A stretch of 47,738 nucleotides of DNA, from assembly GCA_026393895.1 (NCBI GenBank), contig JAPKZG010000034.1:1-47738 (forward strand), given 5' to 3'. The notes under the pieces are model-generated. The model did not search any database, was not told the DNA's origin, and saw only the letters and a program-made list of their open reading frames with translations. The position numbers and the translations under genes are program-made. The DNA comes from Candidatus Aminicenantota bacterium. Lineage in GTDB: Bacteria > Acidobacteriota > Aminicenantia > Aminicenantales > UBA4085. Position 1 is the stretch's first letter, and each line of letters opens with the position of its first letter. Shown here piece after piece: positions 7,466 through 14,917 of the stretch.

Positions 7466-8808
7466 TCCCGGTACCCCCTGGGGCGGCATTCCTCCGGAAC
7501 GGGAAGGCCTTTTGCCCGGTAGGCCGCCGCGATATATTCGAGAAACAATACCTCGAATTCGGGATGGGCTTCTCCCCTCCACCAGAACCAGTCCGACCCT
7601 TCGGCGATCAGGATCTCTTCGATCGGTCCGCAATCCCGACGGGCTCGACTGAGGATGTTCCACCCTTCGTTCTTGGCCGCGTCGCCGATCCACTTGGAAA
7701 AATTCCCGAGCCAGGTCCCGGGAGCGAGGTCGATGTCCCTGAGGTCATCCCGGCGGTCGTGAAGGATGTCGCTGAAGAAGGAAGGTTGGATTCCCTCGGT
7801 CCGGAGCATTAGGCCGTAAAATTCCCGGATGAAAGAAACGCCGTTGTCGGCATAGAAGGGCCACGGGTTTTCTCCGTCCAGGGCCAGGACAAGAATGTCG
7901 TCCGGCCCGGCCGCCCGGCGTTCCGCGATCCTCCGGACCAAATCCGCGGCCGCCTCCCGGGGATTCCAGCAGTTGTACTCGAAGCCGATCAGGTCGGACA
8001 AGACCCGGTCGCGAAAGAAGATCGGCAGCCCTTCGCTCCGGTACGGCGTCCGAAGAAATTCCGCCTTCGGAGCGACGCCGAGGCTCTTCCATAGGATGTT
8101 TTCGTCCGTCACGGCGAACGGAAAACCCGCGTCGGCGGCGGTCTTCGTCACGGCTTTGCTGACGCCTCCTTCCGATGGCCATAACCCGGCGGGCCGGAAA
8201 CCGAAAACCTCTTCAAAATAAGATCCGGCCGTTTCCAAGTGATGACGCGCGTCGTCGGGATACCGGAACGTTTCCCGGGGCAGGATCTGGCCGAAAGCGA
8301 CCCTTAAATCGAAGATCAGCGGCGTCAGGGGATGATAATACGGGGTGGCGGTCAATTCGGCCCGTCGTTCCCGGCCCATTCTCGCGAATCCCGGAAGGAG
8401 GCCGCGTAGGACGCTTTTTTGCCTTTCCAAAAGCCCGTCTTTCGTAGCGGGAAGGGGATCTATCGGTGAAAGGAAGGCCCGCAGGGCGGTCTCCTGGATC
8501 TTTTCCGGATCCCCTTCTCCGGGAGCGAAGCGTCGGAGGCGCGCCAGATCGTTTTCGGTCAATTCTTCCGGATCTTTTTCCAGGGCGGCCTGCACGGGAT
8601 CGACAGCCCGGTTTTCGACGTAATCGCGGATCTGCTCGAGCAGGCACGGGACGAGGTTGAAAGTGCAGGGAAATCCCGTCTCCTCGGCGATCCGGATCAT
8701 CTGATGATAATTCTTCAGGTGGAAATTAACCCAGGGCATCACATATTCAAACGATCCGGGCTTCCGGTAGATCGGCTGATGGAAATGCCAGAGAATCGCA
8801 ACGCGCAT
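7462..8808 (-). CDS. GH57 glycoside hydrolase (alpha-amylase / amylopullulanase-like)
   Basis: A 448-aa GH57 protein distinct from its downstream neighbour. Motifs are HFHQP (8-12), WPSEGGVS with the expected nucleophile E213, and LALDGENPW with expected acid/base D311. The C-terminal GSDWFWWRGE signature is typical of the amylase/amylopullulanase-type GH57 branch. No signal peptide is seen, so it is probably cytoplasmic and acts on alpha-glucans. ATG 8808 is preceded by AAGGGA inside the end of the upstream M28 gene, whose stop lies two bases away. It overlaps the downstream GH57 gene by four bases. Whether it cleaves alpha-1,4, alpha-1,6 or both linkages cannot be told from the sequence. 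Confidence 0.88.
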   Translation of the reverse strand: MRVAILWHFHQPIYRKPGSFEYVMPWVNFHLKNYHQMIRIAEETGFPCTFNLVPCLLEQIRDYVENRAVDPVQAALEKDPEELTENDLARLRRFAPGEGDPEKIQETALRAFLSPIDPLPATKDGLLERQKSVLRGLLPGFARMGRERRAELTATPYYHPLTPLIFDLRVAFGQILPRETFRYPDDARHHLETAGSYFEEVFGFRPAGLWPSEGGVSKAVTKTAADAGFPFAVTDENILWKSLGVAPKAEFLRTPYRSEGLPIFFRDRVLSDLIGFEYNCWNPREAAADLVRRIAERRAAGPDDILVLALDGENPWPFYADNGVSFIREFYGLMLRTEGIQPSFFSDILHDRRDDLRDIDLAPGTWLGNFSKWIGDAAKNEGWNILSRARRDCGPIEEILIAEGSDWFWWRGEAHPEFEVLFLEYIAAAYRAKGLPVPEECRPRGYRE

Positions 8809-8810
8809 GC

Positions 8811-10235
8811 TTAAATCCCTTCTTCCGACGCGATAAAAGCCGCCAGAGCAAGAACGATCGCTCCCAGCTCGAGTTCCCGGGGATGGACCTTGTCCAGCGT
8901 GTCGAGGCCGGAATGGTGCAGATCGAAATAGGTTTGTCCGTTCGGGATGAATCCCATGGGAACGGCGCCTTGGCGAACGATCGGCTCGATATCCGACCCT
9001 CCCCCGCCGGCACGTATTCCCGAAAGGCCCAGACTCCGGAAAACCTCTTCATGGGCCGCGAATTTTTCTCGCGCTTCGGGCGATCCGCCGACGCCGAAAT
9101 AAAGCGGGAGGAATCCCCCTCGGTCCGATTCCATGGCGACGATATGTTTTTCATTTTTTCGCCCCGGATCGGCCGCGTAATCCCGGCCGCCTGAGGCGCC
9201 GAATTCCTCGTTCATGAACATCACCGCACGGATCGTCCGCCGCGGCTTCAAGCCGCAAGCCTGGATCAAGCGCAACGCTTCGACGGCCTGGACGCATCCC
9301 GCCCCGTCGTCATGGGCGCCGACGGCCAGATCCCAGGAATCCAGGTGTCCGCTCAAAAGAACGATTTCCCCGGGTTCGACCGATCCGCGGATCTGACCGA
9401 TCACGTTGGCCGAAAGCGTCGGTTCCAAGTTGGCGCAACTCAGCCTTAGATTGAGGCGAAGGCTCGGGTTTTTCTTGAGACGGGCCGAAAGTGCTTCGGC
9501 GTCTTCGGTGGAAATAGCGGCTGCGGGAATTTTCACGACGGCCGGATCGTATCCGACCATTCCCGTATGGGGGAAATCGTCAATTCGGGGGGTCACGGAA
9601 CGTATCAAGGCGGCGGCCGCGCCGTGCCGGGCCGCTTTCGACGGACCCTCGAAGCGGAAACGAGCGGCTTCTCCGTAAGCCCGGAATGTATCCACGAAAG
9701 TCCGGTCCATCGGCCGGTTGAAAAAGACGACGTCATCCCGGACGGATGGACCTAAACCGTCCAACTCCGCCATCGATGCGACTTCAATCACCCGGGCCGT
9801 GATTCCGCGGGATCCGGGAGTCGGAACACTCCCGCCCAAGGCGGAGATCGTCAAGGAATCGATTTTTCGGCCCGTTTGGTCGAGGATTTCGGCCGATTCT
9901 TCTCCCCGGACCCAATGTTGGACCGACGTCGGTTCCAGCCAGGTTTCAAAACCGAGTTCGTCCATGACCCGGCGCATATGTTCCACCGCGGAGGCCGCCA
10001 CGGGAGAACCGGGCAGGCGCGGTCCGGAGACGCGGACGAGGTCGGAAAGCAAGGCGTAGGCGTTTTCTTTTCGAAGTCCTTCCGACCTAAGAGCGTCGGA
10101 GATTTCAAAATAGGAAACCGGCGCGTCGGCTTCCTTGCGGGTTCCGCTCTCCGGTCCTCCGTTCGGGCAACCGCCGGCGGCAAGGGCCGACAACAGCAAA
10201 CCGGTTAATAGGATGCCTTTCGCCTTGAGATTCAT
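8811..10235 (-). CDS. M28 family zinc aminopeptidase/carboxypeptidase, lipoprotein
   Basis: A 474-aa secreted peptidase. The signal peptide ends in a lipobox (SALAAGGC) with Cys23 as the probable lipidation site. A PA-like insert lies at about residues 150-260, followed by the M28 metal site: H297 and D299 in GHLDSWD, the bridging D309/D310 in HDDGAG, E343/E344 in MNEE, E369-D371 in MESD, and a final His in DLHHSG. All ligands and the general base are present, so it should be active, probably on short peptides in the periplasm. The closest layout is the carboxypeptidase Q/plasma glutamate carboxypeptidase type. It sits two bases upstream of a GH57 gene in the same operon. Confidence 0.88.
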   Translation of the reverse strand: MNLKAKGILLTGLLLSALAAGGCPNGGPESGTRKEADAPVSYFEISDALRSEGLRKENAYALLSDLVRVSGPRLPGSPVAASAVEHMRRVMDELGFETWLEPTSVQHWVRGEESAEILDQTGRKIDSLTISALGGSVPTPGSRGITARVIEVASMAELDGLGPSVRDDVVFFNRPMDRTFVDTFRAYGEAARFRFEGPSKAARHGAAAALIRSVTPRIDDFPHTGMVGYDPAVVKIPAAAISTEDAEALSARLKKNPSLRLNLRLSCANLEPTLSANVIGQIRGSVEPGEIVLLSGHLDSWDLAVGAHDDGAGCVQAVEALRLIQACGLKPRRTIRAVMFMNEEFGASGGRDYAADPGRKNEKHIVAMESDRGGFLPLYFGVGGSPEAREKFAAHEEVFRSLGLSGIRAGGGGSDIEPIVRQGAVPMGFIPNGQTYFDLHHSGLDTLDKVHPRELELGAIVLALAAFIASEEGI

Positions 10236-10250
10236 TTCTTCGATCTTTGC

Positions 10251-10730
10251 TTACGGCTCTTTCGGTTTCAATTTAAAAAACAGCCAGTTGCGGTCGTCCT
10301 TTTCCGCCGGTTTCAATTTCAGAAGAATATAAGGTCCCCGGAGCCGGGTCCCGGTTATTTCGATCCATCGTTTGGCCGGCGTCGCTTCCAGAACACGGTA
10401 GGTCCCGCGGTCCCAGATTTCAACTTTCCCTCCGCCGTATTCTCCGGCCGGGATGGTTCCTTCGAAGGAGGCATATTCTAGGGGATGATCCTCGACTTCT
10501 ACCGCCAAACGCTTCACTCCGGCCTCCGTCGGGGGTTCCTTGGGGACAGCCCAACTCTTCAAAACCCCTCCCTCCTCCAGGCGGAGGTCCCAGTGCAGAT
10601 GCGTGGCCCGATGCTTCTGGATGACGTAAATGAGTTCCGGAGCCGGCACCCCGGCCGAAGTCCCTTTTTTCCCCGCGGGCTCGGGAGTCCGGTCGAACCG
10701 CCTTTTGGTTTGGTAACGTGTCAGTCCCAT
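10251..10730 (-). CDS. Stand-alone DNA ligase D 3'-phosphoesterase (PE) domain protein
   Basis: A 159-aa protein that is essentially only the LigD PE domain. HLHWDLRLEEGGVLKSWAVP carries the metal-binding His residues and the Arg of this family, and EDHPLEYASFEGTIPAGEYG is the second signature. The C-terminus has the ILLKLKPAEKDDRNWLFFKL strand pair. In LigD the PE domain trims 3'-phosphates and 3'-ribonucleotides at DNA ends during end joining; solitary PE proteins are known in archaea and bacteria. No ligase, polymerase or Ku gene is nearby. It lies between AICAR transformylase (42 bases upstream) and the M28 peptidase (15 bases downstream), a context that says nothing about repair. Confidence 0.88.
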   Translation of the reverse strand: MGLTRYQTKRRFDRTPEPAGKKGTSAGVPAPELIYVIQKHRATHLHWDLRLEEGGVLKSWAVPKEPPTEAGVKRLAVEVEDHPLEYASFEGTIPAGEYGGGKVEIWDRGTYRVLEATPAKRWIEITGTRLRGPYILLKLKPAEKDDRNWLFFKLKPKEP

Positions 10731-10772
10731 ATCCGGTTTCCGCAGGAGCCCGGTCTTTTCCGGACGGCCCGG

Positions 10773-11864
10773 TTACCGATGGAGGAAGCAGCGCTCGCAA
10801 TCGACCTCGCCGGGCCGACGGGTGACGATCATCGCTAGGCCCAGGGCGTTAGCCCGATCGATCACTTCCTGGTCCTTGACCGAGCCAAGCGGATAGATAA
10901 TCGCCGTCAGGCCCGATTTCGCCGCCAGCTCGACGACGTCCGGGAAGGGCATGAATGCGTCCGAGGCCAGCACACATCCTTCGGGGCCGTAGCCGCGACG
11001 GGAAATCCGGATGGCGTTCTCGGTCGAATCGATGCGGCTGCGCTGGCCGGAGCCAATGCCGTGAATTCGGTCCTTTGTCCCGATGACGACCGCGTTGGAG
11101 CGGGTGAAAGCAGCGACGTTCCAGGCGAGAATCGCGGCCTGGACTTCGTCGGCCGTAGGTTTCCGGTTAGAAACGACGTCGACGTCCCCCGGCGAAACGA
11201 TCCTGGAGTCGAAACGCTGCTGGACGAGAAGCCCGCCGGCGACGCGCTTGATTTCGAGGCCGTTGTCCCCTGTCGGTCCGTCCATCGCTCCGCCCATCCG
11301 GACGACCCGGAGGGGCTTACGGGCGGTCAGGATTTCCAGCACACCGTCCTCGTATCCGGGCGCATAAACAACTTCGACATTGCGCGCGCTTTCAACCAGG
11401 AGACGAGCCACGGCCTGGTTGACGGGAACATTGAACACGTCGACGGAGCCGAAGTTGGAGAGCGAATCCGCGTTCCAGGCCTTTTCAAAGGCCTCGAGCG
11501 GATCGTCGCCCAGGGCGACGCCGCTCGGCATTTCGTGTTTGATCAGGACAACGACCGTTTTCCCGGGATAAATGGCGGTCAACTTGCCGGCCAGGCGCTG
11601 GCCGAGGTCCATGTCGCCGACGTTGATGTAACCTAGCCCCTTGGTGCCTTCCTGGAGAACGTCGAGGGTGGCCATGTTGGCCCCGAACGCCTTTTCTTCA
11701 ATATAGAACGCGGCCGGGTATCCGGGATTTTCCCCGTAGCGCATGGACAGCCGCTTGAGGAATTGCTGGGTTCCAAAGGTGAGGATTTCGGGAAAATCCT
11801 CCTTGACCTTGGTGAAATACTGTTTCCGGGCGGCTTTGTCGGAGGATTCTTTTTCGGAGCTCAT
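10773..11864 (-). CDS. purH: AICAR transformylase, stand-alone (PurH C-terminal domain only)
   Basis: Formylates AICAR to FAICAR with 10-formyl-THF, the penultimate step of IMP synthesis. Only the transformylase domain is present (363 aa); the MGS-type cyclohydrolase domain of bifunctional PurH is absent. Family marks are RYGENPGYPAAF, the catalytic K109-H110 pair in IKHEMPSGVA, SLSNFGSVDVFNVPV, RSNAVVIGTKDRIHGIGSG, LASDAFMPFPDVVELA and YPLGSVKDQEVIDRA. KHEMPSG replaces the more usual KHENPCG, so the Cys and Asn of that motif are changed while Lys-His is kept. The start overlaps the stop of the upstream PurO-type gene as ATGA, so the two enzymes for consecutive reactions are translationally coupled. 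Confidence 0.9.
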   Translation of the reverse strand: MSSEKESSDKAARKQYFTKVKEDFPEILTFGTQQFLKRLSMRYGENPGYPAAFYIEEKAFGANMATLDVLQEGTKGLGYINVGDMDLGQRLAGKLTAIYPGKTVVVLIKHEMPSGVALGDDPLEAFEKAWNADSLSNFGSVDVFNVPVNQAVARLLVESARNVEVVYAPGYEDGVLEILTARKPLRVVRMGGAMDGPTGDNGLEIKRVAGGLLVQQRFDSRIVSPGDVDVVSNRKPTADEVQAAILAWNVAAFTRSNAVVIGTKDRIHGIGSGQRSRIDSTENAIRISRRGYGPEGCVLASDAFMPFPDVVELAAKSGLTAIIYPLGSVKDQEVIDRANALGLAMIVTRRPGEVDCERCFLHR

Positions 11865-12595
11865 GCATTTTTCCTTTCATTCCGATTGATGATCGCAACC
11901 ATCGGCCGGTCCGGATCGTTACGGGAAATGAAAACGCAGGCCGCGGCGACGCGGAAATCCTCGGGACGGTTTTCGGGACGGAGCGCCTCATAGAACGCCT
12001 CCACGGTCGCCCGGGCCGTGCCTTCGGCTAGGGTCAAGGGCAACGGTTCCCCCCGGAACGCGGGGAGAGGGTTTTGATTCGGCCCGGCGTAGGTCGCGAT
12101 CATCTCCGCGTTGCCGGGGCGAAGCATCGATTCAAAATACAGCCTCCGGGCCGTTCCGTCCGCGGCGCGTTTGATCACGCTGAAGGCTGCCCGGCCGTCG
12201 AGCCAGAGAAGGCCGCTGATGCGCGGTGTGAAAATCGGGGCGTCCGGTTCGAACGACCAATTCCGCAGACCCGCTTCGAGGGCGGCCACGGGATGGCCCG
12301 CCTCCGCCCGGGCGACGTCTTCCGTCTGTTTGCCGTTGCTGACCGCCAGGCGATCGCCGAAGCAGACGGCGGGATAAACGAGCAGGTCGGGGTTGCCAGT
12401 TTTCAGGACTTCAGGGTCCGTCGGTTTTGTCACGATCGCCTTTCCAGCCTGTTCCAGGCGGCGCGCCTGGCTTGATGGGGAGCGTCCTGTTATAGCATAA
12501 ACGACGACGTCGCATTCGTCCGACGGGTCCCTCCCGAGAACGATGACGCGGCCGGGATACTCCATTCGACGCAGAGCTTCAAGGGGATGGGACAT
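11861..12595 (-). CDS. purO: IMP cyclohydrolase, PurO type
   Basis: Closes FAICAR to IMP, the last step of de novo purine synthesis. The protein (about 244 aa) belongs to the IMP_cyclohyd family, unrelated to the PurH N-terminal domain. Visible family blocks are YPGRVIVLG, YAITGRSPSSQARRL, NPDLLVYPAV, the conserved NWSFEPDAPIFTPRISG and the later YFESMLRPGNAEMIATY plus LPAFRGEP. This family was first described in archaea (PurO) and occurs patchily in bacteria. ATG 12595 is chosen; a GTG at 12604 is the alternative. It is the first gene of a long minus-strand run and is followed immediately by AICAR transformylase, completing FAICAR-to-IMP chemistry as two separate proteins. Confidence 0.87.
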   Translation of the reverse strand: MSHPLEALRRMEYPGRVIVLGRDPSDECDVVVYAITGRSPSSQARRLEQAGKAIVTKPTDPEVLKTGNPDLLVYPAVCFGDRLAVSNGKQTEDVARAEAGHPVAALEAGLRNWSFEPDAPIFTPRISGLLWLDGRAAFSVIKRAADGTARRLYFESMLRPGNAEMIATYAGPNQNPLPAFRGEPLPLTLAEGTARATVEAFYEALRPENRPEDFRVAAACVFISRNDPDRPMVAIINRNERKNA

Positions 12596-12730
12596 CGATC
12601 TCACTCTTTCTTTCTATTTACTCGCTCGTTCGGGAAAGCAAAATATCACACGCCCCCCCTGAAGTCAAAGCTGTCGCCGCTATACAAAGGAGGTTCGTTT
12701 GGGCTAGAATCCCGAATTGGAGAAATGTCC

Positions 12731-13492
12731 ATGAAAACTTCCAAGCCCCCGCTCATCGCCTATAAAAACGAAGAATTTCTTCGCTCTCCCGAGGCCCGCA
12801 CCCTCCGGATTCTGAGCGAGTACCTGGAACCGGATAAGCGGTTCGACCGGAACAAGATCAACAGCACGGTGCTTTTCTTGGGCTCGGCCCGGATTCAGGC
12901 CGACGACCGGTCCGCGCCGCTTTCCCGGTATTACCGGGACGCCGAGGAATTGGCTTTCCGGCTCGCCCAATGGGCGATCCCGCTTCGGCCGAAGGGCAAA
13001 AACTTCGTTGTCTGCACGGGCGGCGGCCCGGGGATTATGGAAGCGGCCAACCGGGGGGCGTCCCGGGCGGGCGGAAAGTCGATCGGGATGAACATCTCTC
13101 TTCCCCACGAACAGGCGCCCAACCCCTATATCCCGGAAGACCTTTGCTTTCTCTTCCATTATTTTTTCATGCGGAAATTCTGGCTTGTCAGCCGGGCCCG
13201 GGCGGTCATCGCCTTCCCCGGCGGATACGGGACGCTTGACGAGCTTTTCGAAACGCTGACTTTGATTCAAACGGAGAAAATCGCTCGCGAGGAAGTCGTG
13301 GTGATGCTCTACGGGGAGGAATTCTGGAAAGACGTCGTTGATTTCGATTCCCTGGTGAAAAACAAGACGATTTCCGCTGCCGAGGCAAAAATATTCACCT
13401 ACGCCTCGGACCCGGAAAAAGCGTTCGCTTTCCTCAAAAGGAAGCTGTTCCGGTTCTGCAGCGTTTACGGCCCGCTGCGATTTCAGGGGTGA
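12731..13492 (+). CDS. LOG family protein (nucleotide 5'-monophosphate nucleosidase type)
   Basis: A 253-aa Rossmann-like LOG/lysine decarboxylase-like protein. The family motifs are GGGPGIMEAANRGA and FPGGYGTLDELFETLT, the PGGxGTxxE signature that binds the nucleotide phosphate and catalyses N-glycosidic cleavage. Family members release the base from nucleoside 5'-monophosphates; the plant name refers to cytokinin activation and is not implied here. ATG 12731 is chosen because GGAG lies eight bases upstream; ATG 12725 is an alternative only two bases from that GGAG. It is divergent from purO, separated by about 135 bases that also hold an isolated AAGGAGG and a TATACA hexamer (12681-12686) with no good -35. 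Confidence 0.85.
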   Translation: MKTSKPPLIAYKNEEFLRSPEARTLRILSEYLEPDKRFDRNKINSTVLFLGSARIQADDRSAPLSRYYRDAEELAFRLAQWAIPLRPKGKNFVVCTGGGPGIMEAANRGASRAGGKSIGMNISLPHEQAPNPYIPEDLCFLFHYFFMRKFWLVSRARAVIAFPGGYGTLDELFETLTLIQTEKIAREEVVVMLYGEEFWKDVVDFDSLVKNKTISAAEAKIFTYASDPEKAFAFLKRKLFRFCSVYGPLRFQG

Positions 13493-13536
13493 GGCGTTCT
13501 CCCATCGGGACCGGGAGCAACGGCGGGGCGGTCGTT

Positions 13537-13947
13537 TTACGGAAGCCGCGGCGGGGATTCCGATCCTGCAGAGAACCATCGGCGTCCCGCCGAACTGCGG
13601 ATCAAGAGTCGAACGATCAACCAGCCGGCCAGAATTCCGAGCACATCGGCGGCCGCATCCACAATATCGGCGTTCCGTCCGGGCACGTAGGCTTGATGGA
13701 ATTCGTCCAGTCCGGCCGCCAGGACGCCGATAACGACGAGAGTTCCGAGCCGCCGGCGCGTTCCGAGACGGTCGATCCGGGCAAGTCCATAAAGCAGGCA
13801 AACGCCGAAACCGGCGTAAATGACGAAGTGAAAGAACTTGTCTTGTAGAGGAAAAACGAAGGAAATCGGGATTTGCGGTTGGTCCGATAGGAAATAAATC
13901 AACCCGTAATAGAGGGCGGCGGGAAGGAAAAACCGGATCGTTCGCAT
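13537..13947 (-). CDS. VanZ-like family membrane protein
   Basis: A 136-aa integral membrane protein with about four transmembrane segments. It carries the VanZ-family signature: DKFFHFVIYAGFG near the first third and DEFHQAYVPGRNADIVDAAA after the third segment, followed by the last membrane helix (LGILAGWLIVRLL). Named VanZ proteins confer low-level teicoplanin resistance, but most family members are uncharacterised and no van genes are nearby, so resistance should not be assumed. It is a single gene, convergent with the LOG gene. A consensus TTGACA promoter stands so close to ATG 13947 that the mRNA would be leaderless; no Shine-Dalgarno sequence is present. Confidence 0.82.
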   Translation of the reverse strand: MRTIRFFLPAALYYGLIYFLSDQPQIPISFVFPLQDKFFHFVIYAGFGVCLLYGLARIDRLGTRRRLGTLVVIGVLAAGLDEFHQAYVPGRNADIVDAAADVLGILAGWLIVRLLIRSSAGRRWFSAGSESPPRLP

Positions 13948-13955
13948 GTCTTGAG

Positions 13956-13984
13956 ACGATATCGCCAGCGTCTGTTTTTGTCAA
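13956..13984 (-). promoter_or_regulatory. Sigma70 promoter for the VanZ-like gene
   Basis: On the minus strand a perfect TTGACA (13984-13979), a 17-base spacer and TATCGT (13961-13956). Eight bases separate the -10 from ATG 13947, placing the start site about two bases before the codon. Confidence 0.65.
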
Positions 13985-14141
13985 GAATATCCCGATGGAT
14001 ACGCGTTCTCACCAGGGCCGAACTCATCATGCGGGTCAATCCGTATCATCGCCGGAGATGAGACGCGGCTTCTGAAAATCAACCCTTCGTTCACCGGGGA
14101 AGATGATTCCCCTGGCGTCGGACTCCGGTTATGATCAAGTC

Positions 14142-14789
14142 GTGAAAAAAATGAAGCCGACCCGACGTTGGACACAGGCCCGGTCCGCGGCCCTGGTCCT
14201 GGCTCTCGTTTTCTCATCGGCTTGCGCCGGAGGAAGACTGGGTGCCCGAACATCCGGACAGACGGGTATCGCTTCCTGGTACGGGGCGGATTTTCACGGC
14301 CGCCAGACGTCCAACCGGGAAATCTACAATATGTACGACATGACCGCGGCCCACCCCACTCTCCCCTTCGGAACGCGGGTGATGGTCACTAACCTGGACA
14401 ACGGCCGGGCGGCGGAAGTCCGGATCAACGACCGGGGGCCGTTCATGAAGAACCGCATCCTCGACCTGTCGTATGCCGCGGCCCGGTTGCTCAACATGGT
14501 CGGCTCCGGCACCGCGCCGGTCCGCCTGGAAATCCTGGGCGCAGCGCTGAGGGCGGCCGAGGGGCGGTATATTATCCAAGTCGGCTCGTTCGTCGACGAG
14601 GAGAACGCCCGCGAGCTGAAGGGGAGACTCGGCAAAAAGTATGGAAAAGCGTTCATTTCCGCAACGAGCTTGTCGGGTCAGAATTACTACCGCGTCCGGT
14701 TCCGGGCCGATGAACCATCAGAAACAGAACGCCTTGCCGCCCGTTTGTTCGCCGACGGATTCCCCATTCTCATTTGCAAAGCCGACTGA
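14142..14789 (+). CDS. rlpA: RlpA-like septal-ring lytic transglycosylase with SPOR domain, lipoprotein
   Basis: About 215 aa. The signal peptide ends in VFSSAC with Cys28 as the probable lipid anchor. The double-psi beta-barrel follows (GIASWYGADFHGRQT, TAAHPTLPFGTRVMVTNL, VRINDRGPFMKNRILDLSY), including the Asp and His residues implicated in cleavage of naked glycan strands by Pseudomonas RlpA. The C-terminal 70 residues (YIIQVGSFVDEENARELKGR) are a SPOR domain, which binds denuded septal peptidoglycan. GTG 14142 is chosen because TATGAT (14130-14135) ends six bases before it; ATG 14151 or ATG 14103 are possible. The usual TANGE motif reads TSNREIYN here. It is a single gene, convergent with the tandem outer-membrane paralogs. 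Confidence 0.88.
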   Translation: MKKMKPTRRWTQARSAALVLALVFSSACAGGRLGARTSGQTGIASWYGADFHGRQTSNREIYNMYDMTAAHPTLPFGTRVMVTNLDNGRAAEVRINDRGPFMKNRILDLSYAAARLLNMVGSGTAPVRLEILGAALRAAEGRYIIQVGSFVDEENARELKGRLGKKYGKAFISATSLSGQNYYRVRFRADEPSETERLAARLFADGFPILICKAD

Positions 14790-14917
14790 CGGCCTTCGCG
14801 CTCTCTCCCTCCTCGGACTCGGGAATCAAACCTGCGCATAAATCATAAGCCATACATATTTCTTTGTTGGAAAATCAAATCCTCCGGCGCCGGTCCGGTC
14901 CGCTGACGATTCCCCGG

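Noticed and set aside
12681-12693. TATACA and AAGGAGG between purO and the LOG gene as start signals of a small gene
   Set aside because: No start codon at proper distance opens a frame other than a few codons or the LOG frame extension; left unassigned.
12704-13984. A 426-codon minus-strand frame opposite the LOG gene and vanZ region
   Set aside because: The LOG motifs on the plus strand are unambiguous. The antisense frame is a mirror of its codon bias without recognisable domains.
13948-14141. tRNA or other RNA gene in the vanZ-rlpA gap
   Set aside because: No cloverleaf, no TTCGA-type T-loop in the right context; the gap holds the two promoters only.
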